DNA of 64,000 bases, taken from NCBI RefSeq assembly GCF_004803635.1, contig NZ_SSWX01000006.1, forward strand, positions 62,001-126,000, written 5' to 3'. The stretch is from Lampropedia aestuarii. GTDB taxonomy: Bacteria; Pseudomonadota; Gammaproteobacteria; Burkholderiales; Burkholderiaceae_C. Both the position numbers and the translations under genes were made by a program. The notes below the pieces were generated by a model. It saw nothing but the letters and a program-made list of their open reading frames with translations, was not told the origin of the DNA and ran no database searches. This document shows positions 43,829 to 52,280 of the stretch, piece after piece (within the stretch, counting starts at the first letter, position 1; every line of letters starts with the position of its first letter).

Positions 43829-44397
43829 AGCACACCTCGGTCGACCATGATGCTGGCATTCGCTTGCAGCGATGCCGGCAACACCAAGCCCAGGCCAGGC
43901 AATGCCGGCGCAATCGCATGGCTGCGGTAGTCGGCCACGCCATAACCAACCACGACCATGCACGGTGTAGCGGTGTTGCACACAATATTGGGGTTGAAGC
44001 TACTGCTGCTGCAGTTGGCTGTGCCCAGGTGGCAGACATTGAAGCGGATGTCAGCGGGTGCTGGGCGCAAATTGGCAGGCAGCCAGGCCAGCGCATTGGC
44101 CGTGGCGTTTTGCGCTTGCGTGCGGCGGTGCTCCCAGGGCGGGCTGGATGGGGCTGCCGCTTGCACACTGGAGCTGGGGTAACGCAAGGCCGCGCGTGCA
44201 CCTTCTTCGACTGCATATTGCATCGATTCACGCACCAGAAAAGTCAGGCCGTAGCTGATGATCGCATATAGCAGTGCAAAAAATACCGGAAAGATAATCG
44301 CCCACTCCACCGCATACACACCGCGTTGCAAGCGGGCGTAGCGGCGGCTTGCCGGGCGCGCTTGGCAAGCAGACATTGCAGTGTGGTTGGTGGCCAT
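43825..44397 (-). CDS. TadE-like minor pseudopilin
   Basis: This is a 190-residue TadE-family protein with the N-terminal pseudopilin helix QRGVYAVEWAIIFPVFFALL (Glu at position +5-like) and a periplasmic C-terminal part containing two Cys. The ATG at 44397 has AGGAG upstream. It is coupled to the following gene by a four-base overlap. By order in the cluster it corresponds to tadE. Confidence 0.87.
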   Translation of the reverse strand: MATNHTAMSACQARPASRRYARLQRGVYAVEWAIIFPVFFALLYAIISYGLTFLVRESMQYAVEEGARAALRYPSSSVQAAAPSSPPWEHRRTQAQNATANALAWLPANLRPAPADIRFNVCHLGTANCSSSSFNPNIVCNTATPCMVVVGYGVADYRSHAIAPALPGLGLVLPASLQANASIMVDRGVL

Positions 44398-44450
44398 GGT
44401 GGCTCTCCTTCGGGGTGCTGGCATGCGCTGAGAACGCATGCACCAGAGGA

Positions 44451-44843
44451 TTACTTATTGCTAATATCGGTTTTCACGCCTGTTTCATATTTTTCGGGAA
44501 TTTCTCGCTCAAAACTCTTCAAATAGCGTGCGTAGCTGCGGCTGGCTTGGTCGCCATCGATCCAGCGCGGTGTGTGTGCTGGGGCCTGGCGTTGCATCGC
44601 CAGCAGGCTTTGCGTGGCACGGCCAATGTCGGTGCGCTCGGAGGCGGGGCGAAAGCGCAGCGGCGCAGCCGCCGCCGAAGAATGGTCGGCGTCGCCCACA
44701 TGCGGGTAGTGCGTCAGCGCCGCTTCGGCAGGTGTGGTGGACATTTCTGCCGGGTCTTCAACTTGCGCAAAGGCCAGTGCGCCTTGGCTCAGGCACACAC
44801 CGATGGCAAGCCAGCGCAGTGGGGTCATTACAAGTGCGGTCAT
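44451..44843 (-). CDS. DUF3613 domain-containing protein
   Basis: This is a 130-residue exported protein. Residues 1-27 form a signal peptide ending LAFAQ. The C-terminal conserved part IGRATQSLLAMQRQA, then SRSYARYLKSFEREIPEKYE fits DUF3613, a family found almost only inside Burkholderiales Tad clusters. The ATG at 44843 has a perfect AAGGAGG. The function is unknown; it is probably an accessory periplasmic factor for pilus assembly. Confidence 0.82.
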   Translation of the reverse strand: MTALVMTPLRWLAIGVCLSQGALAFAQVEDPAEMSTTPAEAALTHYPHVGDADHSSAAAAPLRFRPASERTDIGRATQSLLAMQRQAPAHTPRWIDGDQASRSYARYLKSFEREIPEKYETGVKTDISNK

Positions 44844-44853
44844 GGTGGCCTCC

Positions 44854-45843
44854 TTAGTTCTCAAAAGTGTTCGGCTGGGCTGCTGCCGTAACAGGGTTGG
44901 TGGTGACTGCATCGTCCGGCTCTGGTGCGATGGCCTGTGCACCGGGTACTTCGAATAACACGACGGTGCTCGTCTTGGCCTGTGGGCTGGATGCCGGATT
45001 GGCGCTGCGCTCCTGCGCGGCTTGCAACACCTGGTCCAGCTGGCTGCGCAACATCTGCGTGGATTGCTGGTCAATCAGTGGCGCCGCTCCTTTGGCTTGT
45101 GGCTGCGAGAGTCGCTGCAGCAGGCGCTGCGCGTCGTCTTGCTGGCCATTGGCCAGCCAATACAGCGCCAAATTGAGTTGCACCCTGGCATTGCCTGGGG
45201 CCAATTGCGCTGCTTGCAAGGCGGGAACGCGCGCCGCAGGCAAATTGCCGTCCAGCATCTGGGCGTAAGCGATGTCGCTCAGCAGGCTGGCATCAATCGG
45301 GTTGAGTTGCCTGGCCTGCTCCAGCTGTGCAATCGCTTCGCCGTACTGGCCTTGGCTGGCATACAGCAGGCCTAGCCCGCGCAGCGCCCGGCCTTTGCTG
45401 CTGGTCTCCAGCAGGCTCTGGTAGTCTCTTTGGGCAGCCTCGAGTTGACCGGTGTTGCGCAGTGCGTCGGCGCGCAGCAGGGTGGATTCGGGCCTGGCAC
45501 CGTGCTGTTTCTCAAACGCATCGGCGTGAGCCAGCGACGCATACCACTGGCCCGCTTGCTGCATTTGGTTGATCAGGTCCAGATAGGTTTGCACCGTATC
45601 TGGCTGGTTGGCCTGCTCAGCTGCAGCCAGTTGTTCCTGGGCTTGGGCGGCCGTGCTTTGCGAGCCCATCAGGCCGTAGCCGGATGGGGCTTTGCCAGCG
45701 CAACCGACCAATAGCAGGCTCAGTGCCAGGCTGCCAAGCACACGGGTACGCACGTTCTTGCTTCGAACTGCTGCGGTTGGTATTGCTGCGGTTGGTATTG
45801 CTGCGGTGGGGACTGCCATGGTCTGGTGGCGAGGTGAGTACAT
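44854..45843 (-). CDS. tadD: TadD-like tetratricopeptide lipoprotein
   Basis: This is a 329-residue lipoprotein with a lipobox (LLLVGCAG, Cys near residue 48) preceded by an unusually long N-terminal region made of a 5-residue repeat. The mature part contains TPR helices (ALRGLGLLYASQGQYGEAIA, AYAQMLDGNLPAARVPALQA, NLALYWLANGQQDDAQRLLQ). TadD is the outer-membrane-associated pilotin-like factor that helps the secretin. It is in line with tadC upstream (2 bp) and DUF3613 downstream (10 bp). Confidence 0.88.
   Translation of the reverse strand: MYSPRHQTMAVPTAAIPTAAIPTAAVRSKNVRTRVLGSLALSLLLVGCAGKAPSGYGLMGSQSTAAQAQEQLAAAEQANQPDTVQTYLDLINQMQQAGQWYASLAHADAFEKQHGARPESTLLRADALRNTGQLEAAQRDYQSLLETSSKGRALRGLGLLYASQGQYGEAIAQLEQARQLNPIDASLLSDIAYAQMLDGNLPAARVPALQAAQLAPGNARVQLNLALYWLANGQQDDAQRLLQRLSQPQAKGAAPLIDQQSTQMLRSQLDQVLQAAQERSANPASSPQAKTSTVVLFEVPGAQAIAPEPDDAVTTNPVTAAAQPNTFEN
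45771..45815 (-). repeat. 15-bp tandem repeat in 5' end of tadD
   Basis: Two exact copies and one near copy of CTGCGGTTGGTATTG (plus-strand reading) encode Ala-Ala-Ile-Pro-Thr units just after the start codon. The unit length keeps the frame, so copy-number change would only lengthen the region before the signal peptide. Confidence 0.85.
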
Positions 45844-45845
45844 GC

Positions 45846-46865
45846 TTATTGCCCTCCCATGCTGGACAGTGATCGGATCACGGCCATGAAGCCGGGGCCT
45901 GCGGTGATGACAATCAGCGCAGGCAACAAGGTCAGCACCATCACGCCGGTCATCTTGACGGTGATGTGGCCAATTTTTTCCTTGAACGAAGCCTGGCGTT
46001 TCTCGCGCAAACGGATGCCAAACTGGTTCAGCGGCTCTTGCACGGCGCCGCCGTGGCGATCGACTTGCACCAGCAGACCGACCACGGCCAGCATGTCGTC
46101 GTCTGCACTGAGGTTTGCGAGCCGTTGGAACGATTGCTCGCGCGTGCGGCCATTCGCATAGAGCTGGTTGGCAATGCGCAACTCGCCACTGAGCACGCGC
46201 AGCACGCTGCCAAATTCAGTGGCCAGAATTTGCAGGCTTTGGTCTATGCTCAGGCCCACGCCTTGCAGCAGGCGCAACAAGTCGACAAACAAGGGCAGCT
46301 CCTCAACCACCTGGGCGCGGCGCTTGCTGGCTTTGATACGCACATACCATTTGGGCAGCATCATCCCCAAAGCCAGGCCAAAGAAGGCCGCAAAAAGGGT
46401 TGTTGTGCCACTGGTGTTGAGCAGCAAGACCAGCAGCACGGGCAAGGCCAGTGCCAATACGAAGCGGCTGAGCACATACCAGGTGCTGCCATCACGCAGC
46501 GAGATGCCGGCCTGGTCGAGCAATTTGCGGTCCTCATCGGCCAGCAAGGCTTTGGCAAGGCCTGAGCTGAGCCAGGCTGGTGCTTGCAGTTGCGCGCCAG
46601 CGTCTGGCTCGTTGGTATTGGCAGATGGCTGTGCCAGCGGGTTCAGCAGGAATTGGTCGCGGCCATTGTGGGCTGCTGGCGCGCTGCCAGGCAGGCCAAC
46701 CGGCTCTGCATGGGCCGTTGACAATTGGGCCTGTTGCAGTACATGCTGAATTTGGCTGCTGGCCTGGGCCTGGCGGCGCAAGCGCCACAGCAAGCTGCCA
46801 GCCCATAGCAGCAGCCCCAGGGCAGCCAGCGCCAGGCTGAGAATGAGGAGGCGATCAGGGGTCAT
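45846..46865 (-). CDS. tadC: TadC, type II secretion F-type inner-membrane protein
   Basis: This 339-residue polytopic membrane protein is of the GspF/TadC family. Membrane segments lie near residues 7-28, 130-175 and 305-335. The conserved cytosolic T2SSF stretch contains FVDLLRLLQGVGLSIDQSLQ and RTREQSFQRLANLSADDDML, then LLVQVDRHGGAVQEPLNQFG. It forms the platform with TadB and is driven by TadA. It ends directly before tadD. Confidence 0.92.
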   Translation of the reverse strand: MTPDRLLILSLALAALGLLLWAGSLLWRLRRQAQASSQIQHVLQQAQLSTAHAEPVGLPGSAPAAHNGRDQFLLNPLAQPSANTNEPDAGAQLQAPAWLSSGLAKALLADEDRKLLDQAGISLRDGSTWYVLSRFVLALALPVLLVLLLNTSGTTTLFAAFFGLALGMMLPKWYVRIKASKRRAQVVEELPLFVDLLRLLQGVGLSIDQSLQILATEFGSVLRVLSGELRIANQLYANGRTREQSFQRLANLSADDDMLAVVGLLVQVDRHGGAVQEPLNQFGIRLREKRQASFKEKIGHITVKMTGVMVLTLLPALIVITAGPGFMAVIRSLSSMGGQ

Positions 46866-46926
46866 CGGGTCTCTCCTTGGTGCGAGAGCCGGTCAGCGTG
46901 GGCCAGCGTGGGCAAGCGTTGCTGCG

Positions 46927-47898
46927 TCATTTGAGCCTCGCAAGCCGGTAGAGTAAAAATGAGCCAATCACCTCGAGTGCAGCGGCCAGCAAAATCATGT
47001 TCTGGCCCGATGGGTCTTGCCACATGCGCAGAAAATAACTGGCATTGAGTACCATGATCAGGCCGCCGACAACAATAGGCAGCAGCGCCAGTACCCAGGC
47101 CGAGAGGCGAATTTCAGCCGACAAGGCGTGCAATTCACGCTCAGCGGCCTGTCGGTCGCGGATGTAGGCACTGACACGCTCCAGTACCAGGTCGGTGCGC
47201 CCGCCATAGCGCACGCTCATGCGAAATACCGCAGCCAGCAAGCCAAATTCGGGCAGGCGCCAGGTCCGCTCCAGTTGCGCCATCGCCAGGCCCAGATCGG
47301 GGTTGGCGCCGAGCATCGCGCTGGCTTGTTGCAAGGCGTCGCCCAAAGGGGCTGGCACATTCGGCACGGCCATTTGGAAGGCTGCATGCGGCGAGTTGCC
47401 AATCGTGATCAGGCGCACCATATTGTCCAGAAAGCCCGGCAATTGCTGCAGCAAAGCGCGGCGGCGTTTGCTGATGCGCTGCCAGATGCCAAAGGTGGCA
47501 AACAAGCCGTAGCAGGCCAGCAACAACGCGCCCAGGCCCAAGCCTGCCTGGGTGCTGGCGAGCAGGAAAATCCCAAAAGCCAGGCCAAACAGCAGGTAGA
47601 GCTGGCGCATCGACAGGCCCCAGGCCGAGATGCCCAGCTTGTCGTCGAGCTTGCGCAGCAGCGGGTGGCTGAACACGCTGGAGAAGACGGTTTTGTCCTC
47701 TGTGCTGCGGCCAAGCAAGGCTTGCATCTGGTCGGTGGGCGCGGCCGCTCTGCCGCGTTGCAGGCTATGCTGCAAATGGCGTGCGGTCGACTCCTGCTGC
47801 TGTTTCTGGTGCGCCCGGCCGAGCAGCCACAACGCCAGCGCCAGCAGCACATTGGCCAGCGCAACGATGAGCAGTACAGCAGGCACCAAATTCGACAT
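46927..47898 (-). CDS. tadB: TadB, type II secretion F-type inner-membrane protein
   Basis: This 323-residue paralogue of TadC has membrane helices near residues 5-25, 90-130 and 265-310. The T2SSF domain shows LPGFLDNMVRLITIGNSPHA and FRMSVRYGGRTDLVLERVSA. It is the second platform subunit, located between tadA and tadC in the operon. Confidence 0.92.
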   Translation of the reverse strand: MSNLVPAVLLIVALANVLLALALWLLGRAHQKQQQESTARHLQHSLQRGRAAAPTDQMQALLGRSTEDKTVFSSVFSHPLLRKLDDKLGISAWGLSMRQLYLLFGLAFGIFLLASTQAGLGLGALLLACYGLFATFGIWQRISKRRRALLQQLPGFLDNMVRLITIGNSPHAAFQMAVPNVPAPLGDALQQASAMLGANPDLGLAMAQLERTWRLPEFGLLAAVFRMSVRYGGRTDLVLERVSAYIRDRQAAERELHALSAEIRLSAWVLALLPIVVGGLIMVLNASYFLRMWQDPSGQNMILLAAALEVIGSFLLYRLARLK

Positions 47899-47947
47899 GG
47901 GTGTTAATCCTTTGCGTTATGAAAAAGAGGCAGTGGCATCATGGTGT

Positions 47948-49264
47948 TCACGCATTCCTATGGGTTTGTTGTTGCATGCGCCACCAGTTTTGCAGCTTGC
48001 TCGAATGCGGCGAGATGCCCAGCGAGACCCAGTGGTCCTGCTCCTGGCCATTAGGCCCGATGCTGGGCTCGTAGCGGTAGAGCTCTTGCATCGAAATCAT
48101 GTTGTCGGTCATGCCAGTGACCTCGGTCAGTGACAAGAGGCGCCGGCGGCCATTGGAGAGGCGGCCAATTTGCACGATGAAGTCGACCGCGTTGGCAATT
48201 TGGCGGCGCAGGCTGACTTCGCTGCCTTGAAAGCCGGCAAAACCAGCCAGCATTTCGGCGCGGTACAGGCATTCGCGTGGCGAGCTGGCATGGATCGTGC
48301 CCATTGAGCCATCATGGCCGGTGTTCATCGCCTGCAACAAGTCCAGCACTTCGCCGCTGCGCACCTCGCCAACGATGATGCGGTCTGGCCGCATCCGCAG
48401 GCTGTTGCGCAGCAGGTCGCGGATGTTGACCATGCCTGTGCCATCAAAGCCGCCCGGGCGGCTTTCCAGCCGCACGACGTGGTTGTGGTTGAGCGAGAGT
48501 TCGGCCGTGTCTTCAATCGTCACAATGCGCTCGCTCTCGGGGATGAAGTTGGCCAGCGCATTGAGCAGTGAGGTCTTGCCCGAGCTGGTGCCGCCACTGA
48601 CCAGAATGTTGCAGCGCGACTGCACAGCCATCTCCAGAATGCGGCATATGTCTTCATTGAAGGTGCCCAGCTGCACCAGCTCGCTGGGGGTCAGCGGGTC
48701 TTTGCGGAATTTGCGAATCGACACCGACGGCCCGTCAATGGCCAGTGGCTCAATGATCACATTGATGCGCCCGCCATCGGGCAGGCGGGCATCGACCATC
48801 GGGCTGGATTCGTCCAGGCGCCGGCCAATGGGCGCCAGAATGCGCCGCACAATGCGCAGCACATGCTCGTCGTCCTTGAAGCGCACCGATACGCGCTGCA
48901 GCATCCCGCCGCGTGAGACATAAATATTCTCATGGCCGTTGATCAAGATGTCTTCGACCTGCGGGTCTTCCAACAGGTCTTGCAGCGGCCCCAAGCCAGT
49001 CAGCTCCCTGGTCAAGGCGCGTGCGACGATCAAGGCTTCTTGCTCGTTCACCGCAATCGAGTGCAGGCGAATGAAGCTGTCGAGTTCAAGCAAAACGAAC
49101 TGGGCAATCGAGGCTTGTGACCAACGGCCAAACTCCGCTCCCAGCTCCTCGATGCGGCTGAGCAAATGCTCATGCGCCCGGTACTTCAAGTCGGCAAACA
49201 GCGCCCCGCGTTCAAAATCGGACGCTTGCTGCTCTGTGGTCGGTAGGACTCCAATTGTGGACAT
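47948..49264 (-). CDS. tadA: TadA/CpaF secretion ATPase
   Basis: This is a 438-residue GspE-family hexameric ATPase that powers Flp pilus assembly and retraction-like cycles. The catalytic core contains Walker A SGGTSSGKTSLLNAL near residue 228, the Asp box region IVTIEDTAELSLNHNHVVRL, Walker B LRMRPDRIIVGEVRSGEVLD and the His box MNTGHDGSMGTIHA. The N-terminal ~100 residues are the usual helical domain. It is coupled to tadZ (4 bp apart) upstream. Confidence 0.95.
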   Translation of the reverse strand: MSTIGVLPTTEQQASDFERGALFADLKYRAHEHLLSRIEELGAEFGRWSQASIAQFVLLELDSFIRLHSIAVNEQEALIVARALTRELTGLGPLQDLLEDPQVEDILINGHENIYVSRGGMLQRVSVRFKDDEHVLRIVRRILAPIGRRLDESSPMVDARLPDGGRINVIIEPLAIDGPSVSIRKFRKDPLTPSELVQLGTFNEDICRILEMAVQSRCNILVSGGTSSGKTSLLNALANFIPESERIVTIEDTAELSLNHNHVVRLESRPGGFDGTGMVNIRDLLRNSLRMRPDRIIVGEVRSGEVLDLLQAMNTGHDGSMGTIHASSPRECLYRAEMLAGFAGFQGSEVSLRRQIANAVDFIVQIGRLSNGRRRLLSLTEVTGMTDNMISMQELYRYEPSIGPNGQEQDHWVSLGISPHSSKLQNWWRMQQQTHRNA

Positions 49265-49268
49265 GGGC

Positions 49269-50822
49269 TTAGGCGCTTGGGTGGCGGTTAAATAGTCGGC
49301 TCAGGCCACTTGGGGCTTTGAGGGCAGGTTGTAGTTGGTGCAGTTTGGCCAGGTGGTCGGTGAGCCGGTTGAGCTCTTGCACATAGGGCTCGCGGTGCTG
49401 GGTGGTGGGCAAAAGCGCACCCTGGTTGATCGCTTGCGTCAGTGGGATGCGGCGCTCAGGCACCTGGGCCAGCAATGGGATGTGCAGCTGTTTGGCGATG
49501 TGCTCGGGCTCCAGCTCCAGGCGTGCGTCGTAGCGGTTGACAATCAACTGGATGCGCCCCTGGTCGACTTTGTGGGCCACCAACTGTTCGAGCAATTGCG
49601 TGGTACTGACCACGCTGGCGACGGTTTGCTCGCACACCACCCAGATTTGGCTGGCGCGCACCGCCACGCGCAGGCCCAGGTCGCTGGGCTGCACTGCGCC
49701 CAGGTCGGCAATCACATGCCGAAAGTACTGGCGCAGGCGCAGCACGATCAGATCGGTGTCTGCAGGGGCTGGCTCGTGCTGGCTGTGCTGTTTGGGCAGC
49801 GCCAGCAAGCGCAGCCCTTGGGCCTGTCTGGCCAGTGCCGAGGCTGTCAGTTTGCGGTCAAAACGGCGCAGGTTCTGCACGGCGGCGAGAAAATCAAATT
49901 CACCAAAGCAGTTCAGGTACATCGCGCAGTCGCTGGCTGGCTGGCCCAGGTCAATCAGCAAGGTGTCCAAGGCGGCGTCGCTGGGATCTTGGCCTGGCAC
50001 CGCCGCAGCGGCGCTGTGCGCATGCATACGTTGCTGCAGGTACAGTGCCAAATGGCTGGCCAGCAAGCTGCAGCCAGTGCCTGCGCGCGCTGCGACCAGT
50101 GCCGTCAGTGGGGCAGTGTGGCTCGTGTCGGCGATGGTAGCGGGGCTGCTGGCCATCAGCCCGCGCACGGTGTTTTGCACGCTTTGGCTCTGCTCGTCGA
50201 GATCCAGAAACTCTTTGACACCAGCGCGCAAGGCCGCCAGCGTGGACTGCGGGTTGCGCATGCGGCCCAGAGCGACAATGGCCAGTTGCGGATGGTTGCT
50301 GCGCAACTGCTCGACCAGGCGGGCTGCCAGATCCAGCACTGGCACATCAAAATGGACCAGTACCAGCTGGGGGTGCAGCAGCAGCACGTGCTCGCTGATA
50401 TTGTCCTGAAAGCGCGCGCTGTGCAGGCTGGCGCCGTCGAGGACCTGGCGTATCCAGTGCGAGGCCTGCATGCCTTCTTCGGTGCCGGCATGCACCAGCA
50501 GCAGCTCGCCCTCCAAATCTGCGCAGGAGGTGGTGCGTACGGCTTGTGCCTGCAGCACCTCCAAGGCGCGAGCAGGTTTGTTGGGCATGCTGGCAGGCGG
50601 CTGGGGCGGTCTGGACAGCATCGCATCCAGGCTCACTGGGTTGGTGTCCATCTTGCTGCTGTCAGAAGGCGCACTGGCTTCTAGGGGGGGGCTACTGGAT
50701 GCCTGGTCTGGGCGTGCGCCAGCCATCGCCAGAATGGGCGATGGGCCGGTGTCCAGCACCGGCTCTGTGCCGCGCTCTGACAAGGACAGGTGGGCGTTGT
50801 GGAGATAGGGTTGGGATGGCAT
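49269..50822 (-). CDS. tadZ: TadZ/CpaE localisation ATPase-like protein
   Basis: This 517-residue protein directs the Tad machine to its position in the cell. A Pro/Ser-rich N-terminal ~90 residues precede an atypical receiver domain (residues ~115-220, LVLVHFDVPVLDLAARLVEQ, IVALGRMRNP) and a MinD/ParA-like domain. In the latter the P-loop reads AARAGTGCSLLASHLAL and lacks the usual Lys, so ATP hydrolysis may be impaired, as reported for some TadZ proteins. The ATG at 50822 sits 22 bp after the secretin stop; the frame continues upstream but only through the secretin gene. A run of eight C lies in the N-terminal part (50684-50691). Confidence 0.88.
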   Translation of the reverse strand: MPSQPYLHNAHLSLSERGTEPVLDTGPSPILAMAGARPDQASSSPPLEASAPSDSSKMDTNPVSLDAMLSRPPQPPASMPNKPARALEVLQAQAVRTTSCADLEGELLLVHAGTEEGMQASHWIRQVLDGASLHSARFQDNISEHVLLLHPQLVLVHFDVPVLDLAARLVEQLRSNHPQLAIVALGRMRNPQSTLAALRAGVKEFLDLDEQSQSVQNTVRGLMASSPATIADTSHTAPLTALVAARAGTGCSLLASHLALYLQQRMHAHSAAAAVPGQDPSDAALDTLLIDLGQPASDCAMYLNCFGEFDFLAAVQNLRRFDRKLTASALARQAQGLRLLALPKQHSQHEPAPADTDLIVLRLRQYFRHVIADLGAVQPSDLGLRVAVRASQIWVVCEQTVASVVSTTQLLEQLVAHKVDQGRIQLIVNRYDARLELEPEHIAKQLHIPLLAQVPERRIPLTQAINQGALLPTTQHREPYVQELNRLTDHLAKLHQLQPALKAPSGLSRLFNRHPSA

Positions 50823-50844
50823 GGCGGGCCTCTTGCTGCATCTC

Positions 50845-52260
50845 TCAGTACGAAAAGCCCGGCAGCGCGGCGTCAGGTTTGAGACCTCCGGCCAAGAACG
50901 GCTCCCACACCTGGGCGGCATTGCGGCGCTCGGATTGCGCGCCGGGCAGCAGCGGCTGAAAGTCCGTGCCAGGCGGCAGTGGGTTGACCAGGGTCGGCGT
51001 GACGATGATGACCAGCTCGGTTTCTTCCTGTGAGTAACTGAGGTTTTTGAAAAACGCGCCCAAAATGGGCAAGTCGCCCAGCAGCGGCACTTTGTTGACG
51101 TTGGAGGCGGTGCTGCGGCTGACCAGGCCACCAATCACAAAGCTTTCGCCATCGGCCAGCTCGACCATGGTGTCGGCACGGCGGGTGCGAATGGCAGGCA
51201 CGGACACGCCACCGACCGAAACCGAGTTGGTGAAGTCCAGGTCACTGGCCTCTGGCGCGACCTTCAAGGCGATGCGCTCGTCAGACAGAATGGTTGGCGT
51301 CAGCTGCAGGCGCACACCGAATTCCTTGTACTCAATGGTGATATTGCCGTCTTTTGCTGCGACCGGGATGGGCAGCTCACCGCCGGCCAGGAAGCTGGCA
51401 CTTTGGCCCGAATGGGCCAGCAAGGTCGGCTTGGCCAATATGCGTGCCAGGCCATTGCCTTCGAGCACGCTCAGGCGTACATCCAGGCCGGCACCGCTGA
51501 ACGCATTGCCAAAGCCCATGACCAGGTTCATCGCGTCGGCAATCGGCGACTGGCCTGTGCCGGTGCTGGGGTTGTAGAGTCCAAAGTTGAAGCCGTGGTC
51601 GTTCGCACCCAGACTGGCGATATTGATGCCAGCACGCTTGAGTGCGGTTTTCTTGAACTCGACCACCTGCACATCGACTTGCACGGTGTTGCTTTTGACT
51701 GCGATGCGCGAGCGATCCTGCAGCGGTGTTCCTTCTGCAGCTTGTGTGCGCAAGCTGGCTGTGGCCTGGGCGTGCTCACTCAGGCTGGTGAGTTTGCGCT
51801 CCAGGATCAGGTTCTGCGCCAGCACCTGCACTTGCCAGTACTGTGGGGCGCCTTTGCCGCGTGGCCAGACGGTCAAGCTCGTGCGGCCCGGACTTTTGGC
51901 GGTCACCAAGAGCTCGGCGATGTCGGAGTTGCTCCCTGGTGTCTGGCGCAGCACCTGCACATCCAGTAGCTCTGGGTTGCCGACTGCGATGCGGCTGACG
52001 CCGTAGCCTGGTCTGAGCACCTGCTGGCTGCCGCTGTGCAGTTGCAATGCTTGGCTGCCTTCTGCAAAGGGGGGGCTGGGCGTATCCTGTGGTGCAGCAA
52101 TGCTGTCTGAAGCCGCAACCGGGAAGCTGGTGGTTTGGGCCTGCACTGGCAGGCTGCTGGCGGCCACGCCGATCAGCGTGCCCATCAGCGACAGTGCCAG
52201 GCACTGGCGTGGCGAGCGTGCGCGACCTTGCGCGGCTGGCAGTAAGAGGGAGTGGTTCAT
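50845..52260 (-). CDS. rcpA: RcpA/CpaC secretin of the Tad system
   Basis: This 471-residue outer-membrane secretin has a signal peptide (residues 1-~35), then the BON/N-domain region (LRPGYGVSRIAVGNPELLDV). The secretin domain starts around residue 240, with LARILAKPTLLAHSGQSASF, GGELPIPV and VELADGESFVIGGLVSRSTA, ending with ETELVIIVTPTLVNPLPPG. It forms the pilus exit pore. The ATG at 52260 gives the signal peptide at the right position. It is in line between cpaB and tadZ. Confidence 0.93.
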   Translation of the reverse strand: MNHSLLLPAAQGRARSPRQCLALSLMGTLIGVAASSLPVQAQTTSFPVAASDSIAAPQDTPSPPFAEGSQALQLHSGSQQVLRPGYGVSRIAVGNPELLDVQVLRQTPGSNSDIAELLVTAKSPGRTSLTVWPRGKGAPQYWQVQVLAQNLILERKLTSLSEHAQATASLRTQAAEGTPLQDRSRIAVKSNTVQVDVQVVEFKKTALKRAGINIASLGANDHGFNFGLYNPSTGTGQSPIADAMNLVMGFGNAFSGAGLDVRLSVLEGNGLARILAKPTLLAHSGQSASFLAGGELPIPVAAKDGNITIEYKEFGVRLQLTPTILSDERIALKVAPEASDLDFTNSVSVGGVSVPAIRTRRADTMVELADGESFVIGGLVSRSTASNVNKVPLLGDLPILGAFFKNLSYSQEETELVIIVTPTLVNPLPPGTDFQPLLPGAQSERRNAAQVWEPFLAGGLKPDAALPGFSY

Positions 52261-52280
52261 AGGGGCCTTTCCTGCTCGCA

